64,000 nt of DNA from Mycolicibacterium agri (GTDB lineage Bacteria > Actinomycetota > Actinomycetes > Mycobacteriales > Mycobacteriaceae): contig NZ_PDCP01000007.1 of the NCBI RefSeq assembly GCF_002553505.1, forward strand, positions 1 through 64,000. Reading direction: 5' to 3'. Under the pieces are notes generated by a model. That model saw only the letters and a program-made list of their open reading frames with translations. It had not been told where the DNA came from and ran no database searches. Each line of letters opens with the position of its first letter. The stretch's first letter is position 1. Position numbers and translations under genes: made by a program. This document shows, one piece after another, positions 10,107 to 19,090 of the stretch.

Positions 10107-10742
10107 ATGACGACCGAGCCACAGCCCGCTCCCAAGGCCGCCAAGCCGCGGCTCCTGCAGGACGGCCGCGACATGTTCTGGTCGATGGCGCCGCTGGTCG
10201 TGGTGTGCATCCTGTTCGCGGGCGTGCTCGGAATGTGCTCGTTTGCGCCCAGCGGCCCTGGTCCCGGCCCGGTGCCGAACTACGACGCCCCTGCGGCGCT
10301 GCAGGCCGACGCCGACGCGCTGGGCATCCCGATCCGCGTGCCCGCGCTGCCCGAGGGCTGGCGCTCCAACTCCGGCAGCCGTGCAGGCATCGAGGGCGGG
10401 CGCACGGATCCGTCCGGCCGGCAGGCGCGGGCGGTGTCGTCGACCGTGGGCTATCTCACCCCCAGCGGCATGTACCTGGCGCTGACGCAGAGCAACGCCG
10501 ACGAGGAGAAGCTCGTCGAATCTGTCGAGAACGACCTGGTGCCCACCGGCGCCCAGGACGTCGCGGGCGTCTCCTGGGTCGTCTACGAAGGCAACGAGGG
10601 CGCCGAGCCGGTCTGGACGACGCGGCTGGACGGCCCGACCGGCCCGGCACAGATTGCGATCAAGGGTGCCGCCGGTACCGACGAGTACCGTACGCTGGCC
10701 TCGGCGGTCCAAAAGCAACCTCCGCTGACCGTCAACAAGTAG
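10107..10742 (+). CDS. DUF4245 family membrane-anchored protein
   Basis: A 211-residue protein homologous to Rv1100. A cytoplasmic N-terminus is followed by one transmembrane helix (about residues 28-45, ending MCSFAP) and then a polar extracytoplasmic domain with [18 protein letters not shown]. These are marks of DUF4245, a family of unknown function in actinobacteria. GATACT ends 7 nt before the ATG, so a leaderless transcript is plausible. The gene diverges from glpX and shares a promoter region of about 55 bp with it. Confidence 0.88.
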   Translation: MTTEPQPAPKAAKPRLLQDGRDMFWSMAPLVVVCILFAGVLGMCSFAPSGPGPGPVPNYDAPAALQADADALGIPIRVPALPEGWRSNSGSRAGIEGGRTDPSGRQARAVSSTVGYLTPSGMYLALTQSNADEEKLVESVENDLVPTGAQDVAGVSWVVYEGNEGAEPVWTTRLDGPTGPAQIAIKGAAGTDEYRTLASAVQKQPPLTVNK

Positions 10743-10776
10743 CGCCCGCGCCGGCGCCACGACCGATGGAGACGCG

Positions 10777-11571
10777 ATGACCGCCCCCAAGGCCGACCTG
10801 ACCGGATGGACCGCCGCACCGTTCACCGCCGCGGGCATGACCCGCGACGTCTACCGCAAGGGCGACGGCCCGGGCGTGGTGCTGATCCCGGAGCTGCCCG
10901 GCTTGACGCCGGAGGTGCTCGCGCTCGGTAACCATCTGGTGGACAACGGGTTTAGCGTCGCGGCTCCGTCGCTGTTCGGCACGCCGGGGGCGGCGGTGCG
11001 GCCCGGTGCGGTGGGCGTGATGTTGCGTAGTTGTGTGGCAAGGGAATTCGCGGCGTTCGCCACTAACGCGGACCGGCCGGTGGCGCACTATCTGCGGGCG
11101 CTGGCGCGCGACCTCAACGCGAAAACCCCCGGCAAGGGTGTGGGGGTGATCGGCCAGTGCTTCACCGGCGGCTTCGCGTTGGCCGCCGCCGTGGACGACA
11201 GCGTGCTGGCGCCGGTGCTCAGCCAGCCGTCGTTGCCGCTGCCGCTGACGCCCAAGCAGCGCCGCGACCCGGGGCTGTCGGAGGCGGAGCTCAAGGTCGT
11301 TGAACGGCGCGCCGCCGACGAGGGATTGTGCGCAATCGGCCTGCGCTTCAGCGAGGATCCGCTGGTTCCGGCCGAGCGCTTCAAGACGCTCAAGGATCGG
11401 CTGGGCGACGCGTTCGAGGTGATCGAAATCAACTCGAAGAAGGGCAACAAGCACGGTTTCAGCAGGATGGCGCATTCGGTGCTGACTCTCGAGGTCCGTG
11501 AGGAAGACGCCCACCCGGCCTACGAGGCGCGCAAGCGGGTGGTCGAATTCCTCACGGAGCGTCTGGTTTAG
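10777..11571 (+). CDS. Dienelactone hydrolase family protein
   Basis: A 264-residue alpha/beta hydrolase of the dienelactone hydrolase type. The nucleophile elbow is GQCFTGG near residue 127, with cysteine as nucleophile, and the catalytic histidine is probably in NKHGFS near residue 228. Such enzymes open cyclic lactones or act as general carboxylesterases; the substrate here is unknown. The gene starts 34 bp after the DUF4245 gene, so cotranscription is likely. Its 3' end overlaps the convergent permease gene by 20 bp. Confidence 0.9.
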   Translation: MTAPKADLTGWTAAPFTAAGMTRDVYRKGDGPGVVLIPELPGLTPEVLALGNHLVDNGFSVAAPSLFGTPGAAVRPGAVGVMLRSCVAREFAAFATNADRPVAHYLRALARDLNAKTPGKGVGVIGQCFTGGFALAAAVDDSVLAPVLSQPSLPLPLTPKQRRDPGLSEAELKVVERRAADEGLCAIGLRFSEDPLVPAERFKTLKDRLGDAFEVIEINSKKGNKHGFSRMAHSVLTLEVREEDAHPAYEARKRVVEFLTERLV

Positions 11572-12784
11572 CTTCTGCTGCTTCGTCGTCTTTCGAGGCA
11601 TCCGCGTCCGGTTCGGGTGCGGCCGGCTCGGACCGTCGAGCCCGCCGGGTCAAGCGCTGCAGCCACCCCTTCTTCTTGCGGGCGTTCATCGACTCCTCGT
11701 CGTCGGGGTCGTCTGACGGTTCCAGCGGAACACCCTTGTACACGGCGAGGTAGACGCTGATCGTCGTGACGATGACGATCATCAACACCGGGCCGATGAC
11801 GATGCCGAATGCGCCGAACATTCCGATCCCGGCGAACACCGACAACAGCATCAGCGCCGAGTCGAGGCGTGCCGCGCGCGGAACCAGGATCGGCCGCAGA
11901 AAATTGTCGATGTTGGTCACCACGATGATGTGGAACAAGATGACGAATACGCCGCCGAAGATGTTGCCGAACAACATCATTCCGATACCGAACGGAATCG
12001 TGACGATGCCGCTGCCGAGCGGGATCACCGACAGCGCGCTCAAGATGATCGCGAAGATGAAGAACCCGTCGTGAAACCCCGCGATGTAGATGGAGATCGC
12101 TCCGGACACACCTTGGCAGACGGCGATGATGAACTGGCCCCGCACCGTGCCGCCGACCATCGCGCCCATCTTGGCCAGATAGAGGTCGGTGACCTCCTCG
12201 CCCAGCGGATTGAGTTGACGGATCAGCCGCTGCACGGCCTCCTTGTTGGTGAGCAGCGAAATGAACACGTAGAGAAAGAGAATCGCGGCGGTGATGCCGC
12301 CGACCACGCCGCCCGCGGCGCCCTGCAGCAGGTGCAGCAGCCACTGCCCGACGTTCTGCGCGACGGTCGTCATCGCATTGCGGATCATCTCCGGGGTGAC
12401 TGTGACGTCGGTGAACGGCACCCTCGCCAGTAGTTCGTTGACGAACTTCAGCGTTCGATCGCCGAGCGTGGACAGGTCGGTGCGTTCCACCCATGCGGCG
12501 ACACCGCGCACCATTTCGGTGATCTGGACGACCGCCAGCGCGCCGATCAGGACGACCGGCACGATCACACACGCGAACACCGTCAACAGCGTGATGGTCG
12601 CCGACAGGCCGGTGCCCATCCGCTTCCTCAGCCGGTCGTAGAGCGGGCTGAACAGATAGGCCACCACCGCGGCGACCACGATGAGCATGAAGTACGTTCG
12701 CAGGAAGTAGGCGCCGAACAGCAGGGCGATGACCGTCGCGACCGCCAGCGCGCGCTTCTGTGTCAGCGTGAATTCGGTGTTCAT
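11552..12784 (-). CDS. AI-2E family transporter (Rv1101c homologue)
   Basis: A 410-residue integral membrane protein with about eight hydrophobic helices spread from residue 10 to 355, characteristic of the AI-2E/UPF0118 exporter family. The C-terminal tail of about 50 residues is charged and rich in Asp, Glu and Ala. The start at 12784 gives MNTEFTLTQ, matching the N-terminus I recall for the M. tuberculosis homologue; an ATG 60 nt upstream would add 20 Gly/Pro-rich residues. The substrate is not known. The family name is historical and does not prove autoinducer transport. Confidence 0.88.
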   Translation of the reverse strand: MNTEFTLTQKRALAVATVIALLFGAYFLRTYFMLIVVAAVVAYLFSPLYDRLRKRMGTGLSATITLLTVFACVIVPVVLIGALAVVQITEMVRGVAAWVERTDLSTLGDRTLKFVNELLARVPFTDVTVTPEMIRNAMTTVAQNVGQWLLHLLQGAAGGVVGGITAAILFLYVFISLLTNKEAVQRLIRQLNPLGEEVTDLYLAKMGAMVGGTVRGQFIIAVCQGVSGAISIYIAGFHDGFFIFAIILSALSVIPLGSGIVTIPFGIGMMLFGNIFGGVFVILFHIIVVTNIDNFLRPILVPRAARLDSALMLLSVFAGIGMFGAFGIVIGPVLMIVIVTTISVYLAVYKGVPLEPSDDPDDEESMNARKKKGWLQRLTRRARRSEPAAPEPDADASKDDEAAEAKPDAP

Positions 12785-12836
12785 TGCGGCCACTGGCATA
12801 CCGTAGCCAGGTTGGGCGGCCGGAAACCCGCTTTGC

Positions 12837-13667
12837 TCAGCCAATGTGCGACGGCGCCGAAGACTGTCGCGCGCGCTGGTTGGCGATGAAGCGGATCGAC
12901 ATGCGTTGCATCAGCCCCGGCGCCAACCGCGCTAGCAGCCATTGCGCATGTGCGCGAAGCGGTTTGACCAATAGCGCCTTGTTGCGTTCGACGGCCTTCA
13001 ACGTGTCGGCGGCGAGGCGGTCGGCGTCGTAGGCGGTCTTCACGCCTTGGCCCTTCAGGAAGTAGTCGCGGCCGACGAATCCGCCGACGGCGCCCTTGTC
13101 GAGGATGGGCGTCTCGACCGCCGACGGACAGACGGCCAGCACGCCGACGCCGCGGGCGGCCGCTTCCGACCGCAGCGCCAGCGACAGCCCGACCACCGCG
13201 TGCTTGGTCATCACGTAGCTGGTGATCTGGCCTGCGGCGGTCAGCCCGGCCATCGATGCGGTGTTGACGATGTGCCCGTGGCCCTGCCGGACCATCTGCG
13301 GGTACGCCGCGGCCACGCCGTGCACCACGCCGCGGATGTTGACGTCGATGATCGCGTTCCACTGCTCGAGCGTGAGCAGTTCGGTGTCACCGCCCCAGAC
13401 GATGCCTGCGTTGTTGAACATCAGGTCGAGTCGACCGGCGCGGGCCACCACGTCGCCGACCGCCGCCAGGACCGCGTCGGCGTCGGTGACGTCAAGGCAT
13501 GCCGACCGGCCGCGTCCGCCCAAGGACGTCGCGGTGCGTTCAGCGGCGTCACCGTCGATGTCGGTGCACAGCACGTCGGCGCCCGCGGCGGTGAGCGCCC
13601 GACACAGCGCGGCGCCGATGCCCGAGCCCGCGCCGGTGACGATGGCGTTCTTGCCCGCGAAACTCAC
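12837..13667 (-). CDS. Short-chain dehydrogenase/reductase (classical SDR) A
   Basis: A 276-residue NAD(P)-dependent oxidoreductase with Rossmann motif TGAGSGIG near residue 12, NNAG near 85, catalytic Ser in NTASMAG and the YVMTK active-site pair near 155. The C-terminal region of about 40 residues is basic and longer than in minimal SDRs. The GTG at 13667 is preferred because GTGA overlaps the stop codon of the upstream SDR by four bases, showing translational coupling. The two enzymes probably act on related substrates. The substrate is unknown; the upstream operator-like palindrome suggests lipid or sterol metabolism. Confidence 0.9.
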   Translation of the reverse strand: MSFAGKNAIVTGAGSGIGAALCRALTAAGADVLCTDIDGDAAERTATSLGGRGRSACLDVTDADAVLAAVGDVVARAGRLDLMFNNAGIVWGGDTELLTLEQWNAIIDVNIRGVVHGVAAAYPQMVRQGHGHIVNTASMAGLTAAGQITSYVMTKHAVVGLSLALRSEAAARGVGVLAVCPSAVETPILDKGAVGGFVGRDYFLKGQGVKTAYDADRLAADTLKAVERNKALLVKPLRAHAQWLLARLAPGLMQRMSIRFIANQRARQSSAPSHIG

Positions 13668-14437
13668 TGTGTCTCCGTCATTTTCATGACGTGGCCAAGC
13701 ACGTCGGGATAGCGCTTGAGGTGCGCCCCACCGTTGAGGTCGAGCACTTCGCCGGTCAGCCACGACGCCTTCGGTGAGCAGAGGAAGACGACGGCGTCGG
13801 CGATTTCTTCGGGCTTGCCCGCGCGGCCGAGCGCGGTGTTCTCCAGATAGTCCTCGACGAGACCGGGCACCGCGTACGAGCCTTCGGTCAGCGGGGTGTC
13901 GACGAGGCCGGGTGCGATGGCGTTGACGCGGATGCCGCGCGGGCCCATCTCCAGTGCGGCGACTTCGGTGAGCATCGACAGGCCGGCCTTGGCCGAGCAG
14001 TAGGCGCTCATGCCGATCGCGGGTTGGCGAGCGTTGAGCGAGCTGATCGACACCAGCGATCCGCCCTCGCGCAGGTTTCGCCCGGCGTGCTTGGCGACGA
14101 TGAAGCCGCCGGTGAGGCAGACGTCGACGACGGAGCGGAACTCCTCGACGGCCAGGTCGGTGATCAGCCCGATGCTGCCGAAACCGGCGCAGTTGACGAC
14201 GATGTCCACGGCGCCGATCTGGTCGAAAAGCCGCTGCACGGAAGCCTCGTCGGTGACGTCGACCCCGGCGGCGGTGTGCGGCGCGCCCAGTTCGTCGGCC
14301 CGGCTGCGCGCCCCGACGCCGTTGCGGTCGGCCAGCGTGACCCGGCAGCCGTCGGCGGCCAGCGCCCGCGCGGTCGCCCAGCCGATCCCCGACGCCGCGC
14401 CGATGACAGCGGCGATCCGTTCGTTACTGTCGCTCAT
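13664..14437 (-). CDS. Short-chain dehydrogenase/reductase (classical SDR) B
   Basis: A 257-residue SDR with cofactor motif GAASGIGWA near residue 14, NCAG near 88, the catalytic SISSLN serine and YCSAKAG near 150, and a C-terminal VLDLNGGAHL as in 3-oxoacyl-reductase-like members. It is the first gene of a two-gene operon with the next SDR, overlapping it by four bases. A purine-rich AAAGG precedes the ATG. The promoter lies in a 61-bp gap shared with a divergent SRPBCC gene and contains a 14-bp palindrome. Confidence 0.92.
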   Translation of the reverse strand: MSDSNERIAAVIGAASGIGWATARALAADGCRVTLADRNGVGARSRADELGAPHTAAGVDVTDEASVQRLFDQIGAVDIVVNCAGFGSIGLITDLAVEEFRSVVDVCLTGGFIVAKHAGRNLREGGSLVSISSLNARQPAIGMSAYCSAKAGLSMLTEVAALEMGPRGIRVNAIAPGLVDTPLTEGSYAVPGLVEDYLENTALGRAGKPEEIADAVVFLCSPKASWLTGEVLDLNGGAHLKRYPDVLGHVMKMTETQ

Positions 14438-14458
14438 CCAGTTGGCCTTTCGACGGAG

Positions 14459-14472
14459 TGCAACGCGTTACA
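14459..14472. promoter_or_regulatory. Operator-like palindrome TGCAACGCGTTACA
   Basis: This 14-mer fits TNNAACNNGTTNNA, the KstR consensus as I recall it, at all eight fixed positions, and is nearly symmetric throughout. It lies in the 61-bp gap between the divergent SDR B and SRPBCC genes, where a TetR-family repressor could control both. The flanking bases do not match the strongest KstR sites, so another TetR protein is equally possible. Confidence 0.45.
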
Positions 14473-14498
14473 ACGTAGCGCTTTGACACACTCATAGC

Positions 14499-14963
14499 GT
14501 GACCGAACTCAGATTGTCTGAATCGATTTCCGTTGCCGTGCCGCCCGACAAGCTCTACGAGCTGGTGTCGGACGTGACGAGGATGGGCGAGTGGAGCCCG
14601 ATCTGCCGCGCCTGCTGGTGGGACGAGGGTGCCGGGCCCTACGTCGGCGCCTGGTTCACCGGCCGCAACGAAACGCCGGAACGCACATGGGAGACCCGCA
14701 GCCAGGTGGTGGCCGCCGAGCCTGGCCGGAAGTTCGCCTGGGAGGTCAACAACGGCTGGGTGCACTGGGAGTACACCTTCGAGCCGGAGGACGGCGGCAC
14801 TCGGCTCACCGAGTCGTGGGTGTTTCTGCCCAAGGGCATCGCGGGCTTCCAAGAGCGCTACGGAGACACCGCCGAAGCCGAAATCCAGAAGCGGCACGAG
14901 GCGGCCAAGAGCGGCATCCCTGCGACGCTGGCGGCGATCAAGAAGGCCGCAGAGGCGTCGTAG
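14499..14963 (+). CDS. SRPBCC family protein (polyketide cyclase/dehydrase-like)
   Basis: A 154-residue START-like (SRPBCC) protein. It opens with SESISVAVPPDKLYELVSDV and MGEWSPICR, typical of the hydrophobic-ligand fold, and closes with a long helix (residues 120-150). These domains bind lipids, sterols or aromatic intermediates, or act as cyclases. The start is GTG. It diverges from the SDR pair and shares the palindrome-containing promoter region, which suggests a common pathway. Confidence 0.88.
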   Translation: MTELRLSESISVAVPPDKLYELVSDVTRMGEWSPICRACWWDEGAGPYVGAWFTGRNETPERTWETRSQVVAAEPGRKFAWEVNNGWVHWEYTFEPEDGGTRLTESWVFLPKGIAGFQERYGDTAEAEIQKRHEAAKSGIPATLAAIKKAAEAS

Positions 14964-15108
14964 TTGTAAGGCGTTGCTGCTGCGTCGTTTCTGCGGGCAG
15001 GGTCGTAGATCGGGCGGCGATTTCGCAGCCCTGACCGCAAAATCGAGCTCCGTCGCGCTGGTGTTGGGGCGCGCGACGGCGCACGCTAGTAGGCGGAAAG
15101 GCACGCCC

Positions 15109-15384
15109 ATGTACGACAAGGTTCTGGACAACGACTGGCACATCGACATCTCGTTCGACGAGGACGACACGCACACGCATGCGACGGTCCGCGCGCGGTT
15201 GGGTGACGACACGATGACGGCGGTCGGCGACGCATTCCGCAATCCCCGCGACAGCGCCCAACCGATGATCGGCGAGGAGATCGCTGCCGCGCGCGCCCTG
15301 CTCGCGCTCGGCACCGACCTGCTGCACCGTGCGAGCGCACAGATCGAGGCGGCGACACGGCACCCCGTGCATTTGACCGGCTGA
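15109..15384 (+). CDS. DUF1876 domain protein
   Basis: A 91-residue acidic protein with DISFDEDDTHTHATVRARL and IGEEIAAARAL, features of DUF1876, a small family related in fold to double-stranded RNA-binding domains and common in actinobacteria. The role is unknown. GGCGGAAAGG precedes the ATG at a usable distance. The next gene starts one base after its stop codon, so the two are probably cotranscribed. The 145 bp upstream (14964-15108) hold no gene. Confidence 0.88.
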   Translation: MYDKVLDNDWHIDISFDEDDTHTHATVRARLGDDTMTAVGDAFRNPRDSAQPMIGEEIAAARALLALGTDLLHRASAQIEAATRHPVHLTG

Positions 15385-15385
15385 C

Positions 15386-15910
15386 GTGGCGCTGGCCGTC
15401 TGTCTGCTGTTCGACCGGCGATCCGAGCGGGCGGTGCGCTCGCTGTGGGACCGCGTCGAGGAGGCCGGCGTCCCGAGCCTGCGCTCACACACCCACGGCC
15501 GACACGTCCCCCACGTGTCGTATGCGGTGCTGCGCAGCTGGGACCAGGACGCGGTGGTCGCTGCCGTGAAATCGCTCGATAGCGGCGCTCCGGTGCAGCT
15601 GCAGTTCGACGGCCTCGGCCTGTTTCGCCGTGGCAGGGCCTGGCTGGTGGCTGGGGTGGGTGCGGATCTCGTTGCGCGCCAACAGCGCATCGTCGAAGCG
15701 CTCACAGCGACGGGCGCCGATCTGCACAAGCACTACGTGCCGGGACGTTGGCTGCCGCACTGCTCCCTGGCGCCGCGGGCGACGTTGTCTCAGCTGTCGA
15801 CGGTGGCAGCGGCCGTGTTCGACGTGTTGCCGATGCAGGCGACGCTGGATCGTGCCGCGTTGGTCAACAGCGCGACGGGGGAGATCACGCCGCTGGACTT
15901 CCTGCCGTAG
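15386..15910 (+). CDS. 2H phosphoesterase (2'-5' RNA ligase-like)
   Basis: A 174-residue member of the two-histidine phosphoesterase superfamily. The paired motifs are HVSY near residue 47 and HCSL near residue 122, as expected for H-x-(S/T) active sites. Related enzymes hydrolyse or ligate 2',3'-cyclic phosphates in RNA or nucleotides. The start is a GTG one base after the DUF1876 stop. The 3' end overlaps the convergent 3-beta-HSD gene by 26 bp. The substrate is unknown. Confidence 0.85.
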   Translation: MALAVCLLFDRRSERAVRSLWDRVEEAGVPSLRSHTHGRHVPHVSYAVLRSWDQDAVVAAVKSLDSGAPVQLQFDGLGLFRRGRAWLVAGVGADLVARQQRIVEALTATGADLHKHYVPGRWLPHCSLAPRATLSQLSTVAAAVFDVLPMQATLDRAALVNSATGEITPLDFLP

Positions 15911-16979
15911 TCAGGCGCGCCGCCTTCATCTTCTCGAAGAGTTCCACGTAGTAGGGCAGGCAGTCGCGCATCGCCTCCGCCGTGGTGAACAACGGCCGAT
16001 ACCCCAGTTCGCGGTGGGCCTTGGCGATCGAGAAGTAGTTGTCGATGTAAAGCCGCTCCACCGCAAGCGGTTCGAACGGCGGCTTGGGCAGCCCGACGCG
16101 GAAGTGCAGCGACTGCCAGACCGTCATCACCCAGCGCACGAACACGCCCGAGATGCGCATCCGCGGCCACCGCCGCCCGCACGCCTCGACGACAGGACGG
16201 GCGAACTCGAACATGTTGACCGGTTCACCGTCGTTGATGAAATACGCCTGCCCCGGCGCGGTTCCGCCGGGCACCAGATGCTCGGCTGCCAGGATGAACC
16301 CGTGAATCAGGTTGTGCACGTAGGAGTTATCGAGCTTGGCGTGCTTGCTGCCGACCAACACCTTGACGTGCCCGGCCAGCACACTGTCGAAAAGCCGGCG
16401 AAACATCGTCTGGTCGCCGTGCCCCCAGATGCCGCTGGGGCGGATCGAGCAGGTGAGCATGCCGCCAACGCCGTTCTGCGACAACACGTATCGCTCAGCA
16501 GCGACTTTGGTCTCGGTGTAGAGGTCGTTGAACCGCTCGGTGTAGGGCAGCGTCTCGTCGCCGCCTGCGATGCGTTGGCCGCCCATCACCACGCTGTTGG
16601 ACGCCGTATAGACGAACCGCGCCACGCCGGCCGCCTGCGCGGCCTTCACGAGGTTCTCGGTGCCGCCGACGTTGACCGCGAAGCTGCGCGCACGGTATTC
16701 GTCGGTGACCGAGGCGCCGCCCATCAGCTCGATGATGGCCGCGGTGTGAAAGACGGTGTCGATTCCTTCGACGGCCGCCGCGACGGTGTTCTCGTCGCAG
16801 ATGTCGCCGGTGAGCACCTGCAGCCGCGGGTGCTCGGGCAGCGGTGAGGGCGCGCGGTCGAAGGAGCGGACGTCATGGCCGCGCTCGAGCAGGGCCGACA
16901 CCAGGTTGGCGCCGACGAAGCCGGAACCGCCGGTGACCAAAACACGGCCGAGGTCAGTCGTCAGCGTTGCATCAGCCAT
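15885..16979 (-). CDS. 3-beta-hydroxysteroid dehydrogenase/isomerase family protein
   Basis: A 364-residue extended SDR homologous to Rv1106c, the enzyme that oxidises cholesterol to cholestenone in M. tuberculosis. The NAD-binding motif GGSGFVGANL lies near residue 17, and the catalytic YTETK pair near residue 154. The position next to xseB matches M. tuberculosis. TAGGCT (complement of 16986-16991) ends 6 nt before the ATG, so the transcript should be leaderless, and a 20-bp perfect palindrome abuts this -10. That points to repression by a TetR-type sterol regulator. Other 3-oxo-steroid or sugar-nucleotide substrates cannot be excluded. Confidence 0.92.
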   Translation of the reverse strand: MADATLTTDLGRVLVTGGSGFVGANLVSALLERGHDVRSFDRAPSPLPEHPRLQVLTGDICDENTVAAAVEGIDTVFHTAAIIELMGGASVTDEYRARSFAVNVGGTENLVKAAQAAGVARFVYTASNSVVMGGQRIAGGDETLPYTERFNDLYTETKVAAERYVLSQNGVGGMLTCSIRPSGIWGHGDQTMFRRLFDSVLAGHVKVLVGSKHAKLDNSYVHNLIHGFILAAEHLVPGGTAPGQAYFINDGEPVNMFEFARPVVEACGRRWPRMRISGVFVRWVMTVWQSLHFRVGLPKPPFEPLAVERLYIDNYFSIAKAHRELGYRPLFTTAEAMRDCLPYYVELFEKMKAARLTTAGSPAA

Positions 16980-16990
16980 GCGGGAAGCCT

Positions 16991-17010
16991 AACTGAAACA
17001 TGTTTCAGTT
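16991..17010. promoter_or_regulatory. Perfect 20-bp palindrome at the 3-beta-HSD promoter
   Basis: AACTGAAACA is followed directly by its reverse complement TGTTTCAGTT. The central 14-mer fits TNNAACNNGTTNNA, the KstR-type consensus. It overlaps the first base of the -10 hexamer for the leaderless 3-beta-HSD transcript, an ideal repressor position. Confidence 0.7.
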
Positions 17011-17041
17011 TCGACTCTGATGCGGAAATCTGATTGAAATT

Positions 17042-17254
17042 TCAAATTTCTTCGTCGTCGCCAGACGCCAGCACGTCCTCGATCTTCTTGCGCGCACCAG
17101 CTAAGTGCTCATCGCAGCGTCGAGCCAGTTCTTCGCCTCTTTCCCAGAGCTTCAGCGACGCGTCGAGGTCGAGACCGCCCTGCTCGAGCTGGCGTACGAC
17201 TTCGATCAGTTCGTCGCGGGCCTCTTCATAGCCCAATTCACTAATAGGCTTCAT
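17042..17254 (-). CDS. xseB: Exodeoxyribonuclease VII small subunit
   Basis: XseB, 70 residues, pairs in several copies with XseA to form exonuclease VII, which degrades single-stranded DNA. The sequence begins [21 protein letters not shown] and continues with [14 protein letters not shown], the standard two-helix coiled-coil subunit. The ATG overlaps the xseA stop codon as ATGA (17251-17254), so translation is coupled. The C-terminus is short and acidic. Confidence 0.94.
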   Translation of the reverse strand: MKPISELGYEEARDELIEVVRQLEQGGLDLDASLKLWERGEELARRCDEHLAGARKKIEDVLASGDDEEI

Positions 17255-18480
17255 GTACTTCCCTCGCTGACCGCCGTTACCGCCCCATCGGATACCCGCA
17301 CCCGCAGCCGCGTTCCCGCCGGCGCGTCGGCGACCGTCTTCAGCACCGCTGCCTCGCCCGTCGGCGCCACCGTCTGCACGACGGCATAGCCGCGCGCCAG
17401 CGTCGCCGCCGGACCCAGTGTCGTCAGCCGGGCCGACAAGTGGCCGATGCGCTCGGTCTCGACCGCCACCATCCGGTTGATGTCGCGGCGGGCCGCCGTC
17501 CGGCAGCGGTCGATCTCCTCGGCGCGCGCCGTCAGCGCGGCCAGCGGCTGGGCCAGCACCGGCCTGCTGCGCAGTTGCTCGATGACGCGCTCCTCGCGAT
17601 GCACCCAGTTGCGCAGCGCACGCGCACTGCGCCGGCGGAGGTCGCGCAGCAGCGCCTGCTCGGCTGCGGTGTCGGGCACGATCCGCTTGGCCGCGTCGGT
17701 GGGGGTGGCCGCGCGCAGATCGGCGACCAGGTCGCACAGCGGATTGTCCGGCTCGTGGCCGACCGCGCTGACCACCGGCGTCGTGCACGCCGAAATCGCC
17801 CGGCACAGCGTCTCATCGGAGAACGGCAGCAGGTCCTCGACGCTGCCGCCCCCGCGGGCGATGACGATGACGTCGACGTGCGGCTCCGCGTCGAGCGACC
17901 GCAGCGCCTCCACGATCTGGGGCACCGCGTTCGGGCCCTGCACGACGGTGTTGCGGACCTCGAAGCGCACCGCGGGCCAGCGTCCCGCCGCGACCGTCAT
18001 GACGTCTCGTTCGGCGGCGCTGGCTCGGCCGGTGATCAGGCCGATCGTGTTGGGCAAAAACGGGATTGGCCGTTTCAGCCGCATGTCGAAGAGGCCTTCG
18101 GCATCGAGCAGCTTGCGCAGCCGCTCGATACGGGCGAGCAGCTCACCGACCCCGACGGCGCGAATCTCGCTGATGCGCAAGCTGAATGAGCCGTTGCGGG
18201 TGTAGAACTGCGGCTTGCCGCACATGATCACCTGCGTGCCTTCGGACAGCGGCACCGGGGAGTTGGCGATCAGATCCCGCGGGCAGCTCACCGAAAGCGA
18301 CATGTCGGCGGCGGGGTCACGCAACACCATCCACGCCGTCGTCTGGCGCAGCTTCAGCTCGGTCAACTGACCTTCGACCCAGACGAAACCCAGGCGGTCG
18401 ATGTACTTGGCGAGGCGAGTGGCGACCGCCCGCACCGGCCACGGGTTGTCGGGAGATTTGCCTGGCTCAGGCTGGGTCAC
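17251..18480 (-). CDS. xseA: Exodeoxyribonuclease VII large subunit
   Basis: XseA, 409 residues, carries an N-terminal OB fold (about residues 10-110, with [15 protein letters not shown]), a central catalytic domain with [15 protein letters not shown] and the signature [17 protein letters not shown] near residue 205, and a long coiled-coil region that binds XseB. Length is as expected. The GTG start overlaps the stop of the upstream gene (GTGA at 18477-18480), and its stop overlaps xseB, giving a tightly coupled three-gene operon. Confidence 0.95.
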   Translation of the reverse strand: MTQPEPGKSPDNPWPVRAVATRLAKYIDRLGFVWVEGQLTELKLRQTTAWMVLRDPAADMSLSVSCPRDLIANSPVPLSEGTQVIMCGKPQFYTRNGSFSLRISEIRAVGVGELLARIERLRKLLDAEGLFDMRLKRPIPFLPNTIGLITGRASAAERDVMTVAAGRWPAVRFEVRNTVVQGPNAVPQIVEALRSLDAEPHVDVIVIARGGGSVEDLLPFSDETLCRAISACTTPVVSAVGHEPDNPLCDLVADLRAATPTDAAKRIVPDTAAEQALLRDLRRRSARALRNWVHREERVIEQLRSRPVLAQPLAALTARAEEIDRCRTAARRDINRMVAVETERIGHLSARLTTLGPAATLARGYAVVQTVAPTGEAAVLKTVADAPAGTRLRVRVSDGAVTAVSEGST

Positions 18481-19037
18481 TTGGCGGACGCGCGGGTGAT
18501 CCTGTTGGCCAGCAGCGTCTGGAACGGCGCCCGCGCCCTGGTGGCCTCCTCGTAGGCAAGCAGCGCCTCGAGATCCGCGACGCGCAGCGACGACAGCCGC
18601 GCCCGCAACTGCGCCAGCGTCAGCGTGTCGTAGTCGAGGCGCTTGACGACCTCTGGCACCTCGTTGGCCGGGGCCGGGGCGGGCGTCTTCTCCTCCTCCG
18701 TGACGGCGTCGGCGCCGCCGGTGAACAAAGCGAAACGTCCCTCGGTGAGGCGTTGGCCGTCCGGACCGCCGGCGGCGGACTCATCGTCGGGCAGGTCTTC
18801 GTCGAACGTCGCCCACGCTGGCTGCTCGTCCTTCGGCGGGAAGAGGTTCTCGAGCGTCTCGTCCCCCTTGTTGACCAGGTCGGCCACGTCCTGCTGCACC
18901 TTCATGACGAGGTGCGCGACCTGACTGACCACGGTCATCGGGTAGGTGAGGATGGTCTGCGGAAGCCGTCGTGTTTCCTCGATCGCGGTTACCGCCGCTC
19001 CGACCAGCAGACGGACCCCATAGGGTGCAGTAGCCAT
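18477..19037 (-). CDS. Conserved Rv1109c-like protein (possible lipid droplet-associated)
   Basis: A 186-residue protein conserved beside xseA in mycobacteria. The N-terminal 60 residues form an amphipathic, moderately hydrophobic region ([14 protein letters not shown] and [18 protein letters not shown]), followed by a Pro/Glu/Asp-rich linker and a C-terminal helical domain with [19 protein letters not shown]. Proteins of this kind have been annotated as lipid droplet-associated; I cannot verify that here. It heads the operon with xseA and xseB. Confidence 0.8.
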   Translation of the reverse strand: MATAPYGVRLLVGAAVTAIEETRRLPQTILTYPMTVVSQVAHLVMKVQQDVADLVNKGDETLENLFPPKDEQPAWATFDEDLPDDESAAGGPDGQRLTEGRFALFTGGADAVTEEEKTPAPAPANEVPEVVKRLDYDTLTLAQLRARLSSLRVADLEALLAYEEATRARAPFQTLLANRITRASAK

Positions 19038-19090
19038 GGACCCAGCCTACGGCTGGCCACCGCGCGATGCGGATCAGTACCCTGGGTTGC

